NCBI GenBank assembly: GCA_023259235.1
Contig: JAHFQQ010000190.1
Coordinates: 1-7,089, forward strand
Length of the DNA stretch: 7,089 nt
From: Polaromonas sp.
Lineage (GTDB): Bacteria > Pseudomonadota > Gammaproteobacteria > Burkholderiales > Burkholderiaceae_C
Direction of reading: 5' to 3'
Positions 5,381-7,089 of this stretch are shown here, in pieces. The notes under the pieces are model-generated. The model had not been told where the DNA came from. It saw only the letters and a list, made by a program, of their open reading frames with translations, and made no database searches. Both the position numbers and the translations under genes were made by a program. Position 1 is the stretch's first letter, and every line of letters starts with the position of its first letter.

Positions 5381-7089
5381 AACAATCAGTGGTTTTCGAA
5401 AATTGCAATCTGGCTGGTGATCTCCATGGTGCTGTTCACCGTGTTCAAGCAATTTGATACGCGCGGTAGTGCCGGCTCGAACTATATGGGGTATTCCGAT
5501 TTTCTCGAGGAAGTGCGCGCCAAGCATATCAAGACGGCAACCATCTCGGAAAGTCAGAGCGGAACGGACATCTCCGCCACCACCACCGACGACCGAAAAA
5601 TTCGTACCACGGCAACTTATCTCGACCGTGGTCTGGTGGGCGACCTGATCAACAACGATGTGAAATTTGATGTCAAGCCGCGCGAAGAGGGGTCGTTACT
5701 CATGACCCTGCTGGTCAGCTGGGGTCCCATGCTGCTCTTGATTGGCGTCTGGATTTACTTCATGCGACAGATGCAGGGCGGTGGCAAGGGCGGCGCGTTC
5801 AGCTTTGGCAAATCCAAGGCCCGAATGCTCGACGAATCCACCAACCTGGTTACTTTTGCGGATGTCGCTGGCTGCGACGAGGCCAAGGAAGAAGTCAAGG
5901 AAGTCGTTGATTTTCTCAAGGATCCCCAAAAGTTTCAGAAGCTCGGTGGCCGGATTCCGCGCGGCTTGCTGCTGGTTGGACCTCCGGGCACCGGGAAAAC
6001 CCTGCTTGCCAAAGGCATCGCCGGCGAGGCCAAGGTTCCGTTTTTCTCGATTTCCGGCTCTGATTTCGTGGAAATGTTTGTCGGCGTAGGCGCGGCCCGG
6101 GTACGGGACATGTTTGAAAACGCCAAGAAAAACGCGCCTTGCATCATCTTTATCGACGAGATCGATGCCGTCGGGCGTCAGCGTGGCGCGGGTCTGGGTG
6201 GAGGCAACGATGAGCGTGAACAGACGCTGAACCAGATGCTGGTCGAGATGGACGGCTTCGAGACCAATGTGGGCGTCATTGTGGTGGCAGCCACCAACCG
6301 CCCTGACATTCTGGACTCGGCTTTGCTGCGTCCCGGCCGTTTTGACCGCCAGGTGTATGTCACCTTGCCCGACATTCGCGGTCGCGAGCAGATTCTGAAT
6401 GTGCACATGCGCAAGGTTCCGCTTGGCCAGGATGTCAACGCCGGTGTAATTGCCCGCGGCACGCCCGGCATGTCCGGCGCCGACCTGGCCAACCTCTGCA
6501 ATGAAGCCGCGCTCATGGCGGCAAGGCGCAACGCGCGCACCGTTGAGATGCAGGACTTTGAAAAGGCCAAGGACAAAATCCTGATGGGCCCCGAGCGCAA
6601 GAGCATGGTCATGCCCGAGGAAGAGCGCCGGAATACAGCCTACCACGAGTCCGGCCATGCCTTGCTCGGCAAGCTGCTGCCCAAGTGCGACCCCGTGCAC
6701 AAGGTGACCATCATCCCGCGGGGCCGTGCGCTGGGCGTCACCATGAGCCTGCCCGCGCAAGACCGCTACAGCTATGACCGCGAATACATGCTCAGCCAGA
6801 TCAGCATGCTGTTCGGCGGCCGGATTGCCGAGGAGGTGTTCATGAACCAGATGACCACCGGCGCCAGCAATGACTTTGAACGCGCCACGGCGCTGGCCCG
6901 CGACATGGTCACGCGTTATGGCATGACCGAAGCTCTGGGCCCCATGGTGTATGCCGAAAACGAAGGCGAAGTGTTTTTGGGCCGCTCGATCACCAAGACC
7001 AACAACGTCAGCGAATCAACCATGCAGAAGGTTGATATGGAAGTGCGCCGCATCATCGACCAGCAGTACGCACAGGCACGCAAGCTGAT
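5378..7089 (+). CDS. ftsH: ATP-dependent membrane zinc protease FtsH, partial at carboxy end
   Basis: Inner-membrane AAA+ protease that extracts and degrades misassembled membrane proteins and short-lived regulators (in E. coli LpxC and sigma-32). 570 codons are present; the family is usually about 640, so some 70 carboxy-terminal residues lie beyond the edge. Order: first membrane helix (about 8-24), periplasmic domain (25-106), second helix (107-128), Gly-rich linker, then the AAA+ domain with Walker A GPPGTGKT (201-208), pore loop MFVG (233-236), Walker B IIFIDEID (256-263) and second region of homology ATNRPD...RPGRFDR (305-324, arginine fingers Arg321 and Arg324). The protease motif HESGH is at 423-427, and the third zinc ligand is expected to be Asp499 in TTGASND. 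It starts at TTG, with an apparent heat-shock promoter upstream. All key residues are intact. Confidence 0.98.
   Translation, partial: MNNQWFSKIAIWLVISMVLFTVFKQFDTRGSAGSNYMGYSDFLEEVRAKHIKTATISESQSGTDISATTTDDRKIRTTATYLDRGLVGDLINNDVKFDVKPREEGSLLMTLLVSWGPMLLLIGVWIYFMRQMQGGGKGGAFSFGKSKARMLDESTNLVTFADVAGCDEAKEEVKEVVDFLKDPQKFQKLGGRIPRGLLLVGPPGTGKTLLAKGIAGEAKVPFFSISGSDFVEMFVGVGAARVRDMFENAKKNAPCIIFIDEIDAVGRQRGAGLGGGNDEREQTLNQMLVEMDGFETNVGVIVVAATNRPDILDSALLRPGRFDRQVYVTLPDIRGREQILNVHMRKVPLGQDVNAGVIARGTPGMSGADLANLCNEAALMAARRNARTVEMQDFEKAKDKILMGPERKSMVMPEEERRNTAYHESGHALLGKLLPKCDPVHKVTIIPRGRALGVTMSLPAQDRYSYDREYMLSQISMLFGGRIAEEVFMNQMTTGASNDFERATALARDMVTRYGMTEALGPMVYAENEGEVFLGRSITKTNNVSESTMQKVDMEVRRIIDQQYAQARKL

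Noticed and set aside
5696..6760. A 354-codon open frame antisense to ftsH.
   Set aside because: It mirrors the conserved FtsH AAA+ domain in a GC-rich codon-biased gene; the translation resembles no family I know, is rich in His, Gln and Ala as such shadows are, and has no ribosome binding site that I can see.
1..7089. Search for a novel system: tandem repeats, CRISPR-like arrays, insertion-sequence ends, tRNA-like folds, toxin-antitoxin pairs.
   Set aside because: Reading both strands gave no such pattern; nearly all the sequence is accounted for by seven recognisable genes with short gaps.

Overview
The window looks like a piece of a betaproteobacterial chromosome, most likely order Burkholderiales and probably family Comamonadaceae (Rhodoferax/Polaromonas-like). 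This rests on the protein sequences (especially the FtsH amino terminus, RlmE and RpiA), the moderately high GC content, and the conserved yhbY / rlmE-ftsH junction; the genus cannot be fixed by eye. All genes are housekeeping genes. I see no mobile element, tRNA, rRNA, CRISPR array, phage gene or compositional island, and no new multi-gene system.

Layout. Left block: the first 129 codons of pyrD (dihydroorotate dehydrogenase, minus strand, running off the left edge) diverge from rpiA (ribose-5-phosphate isomerase A, plus strand) across 76 bp. Middle block, minus strand, transcribed right to left: yhbY (ribosome-associated RNA-binding protein), then after 98 bp prlC (oligopeptidase A), then after 38 bp an exported DUF4124-glutaredoxin protein. 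The last of these meets rpiA tail to tail with only 6 bp between the stop codons. Right block, plus strand: rlmE (23S rRNA Um2552 methyltransferase) diverges from yhbY across 42 bp and is followed after 141 bp by ftsH (membrane AAA+ zinc protease), which runs off the right edge with 570 codons present.

How the genes relate. yhbY and rlmE both act on maturation of the large ribosomal subunit and share one short divergent control region. ftsH and prlC are protein-quality-control proteases (membrane/regulatory proteolysis and peptide clean-up) that belong to the heat-shock regulon in enterobacteria. RpiA supplies ribose-5-phosphate, the precursor of PRPP, while PyrD works in the pyrimidine pathway that consumes PRPP.

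Most notable signals. (1) A good candidate sigma-32 (RpoH) heat-shock promoter lies in the rlmE-ftsH gap, with a perfect 5-bp dyad occupying its spacer and a 7-bp inverted repeat overlapping its -35 element. (2) ftsH must start at a TTG codon, because an in-frame TAG sits one codon upstream and a Shine-Dalgarno lies 6 nt before the TTG. (3) yhbY, and more weakly prlC, have -10-like hexamers so close to the ATG that the mRNAs could be leaderless or nearly so. (4) The protein after prlC joins a signal peptide, DUF4124 and a CxxC glutaredoxin domain, so it would be a periplasmic glutaredoxin.
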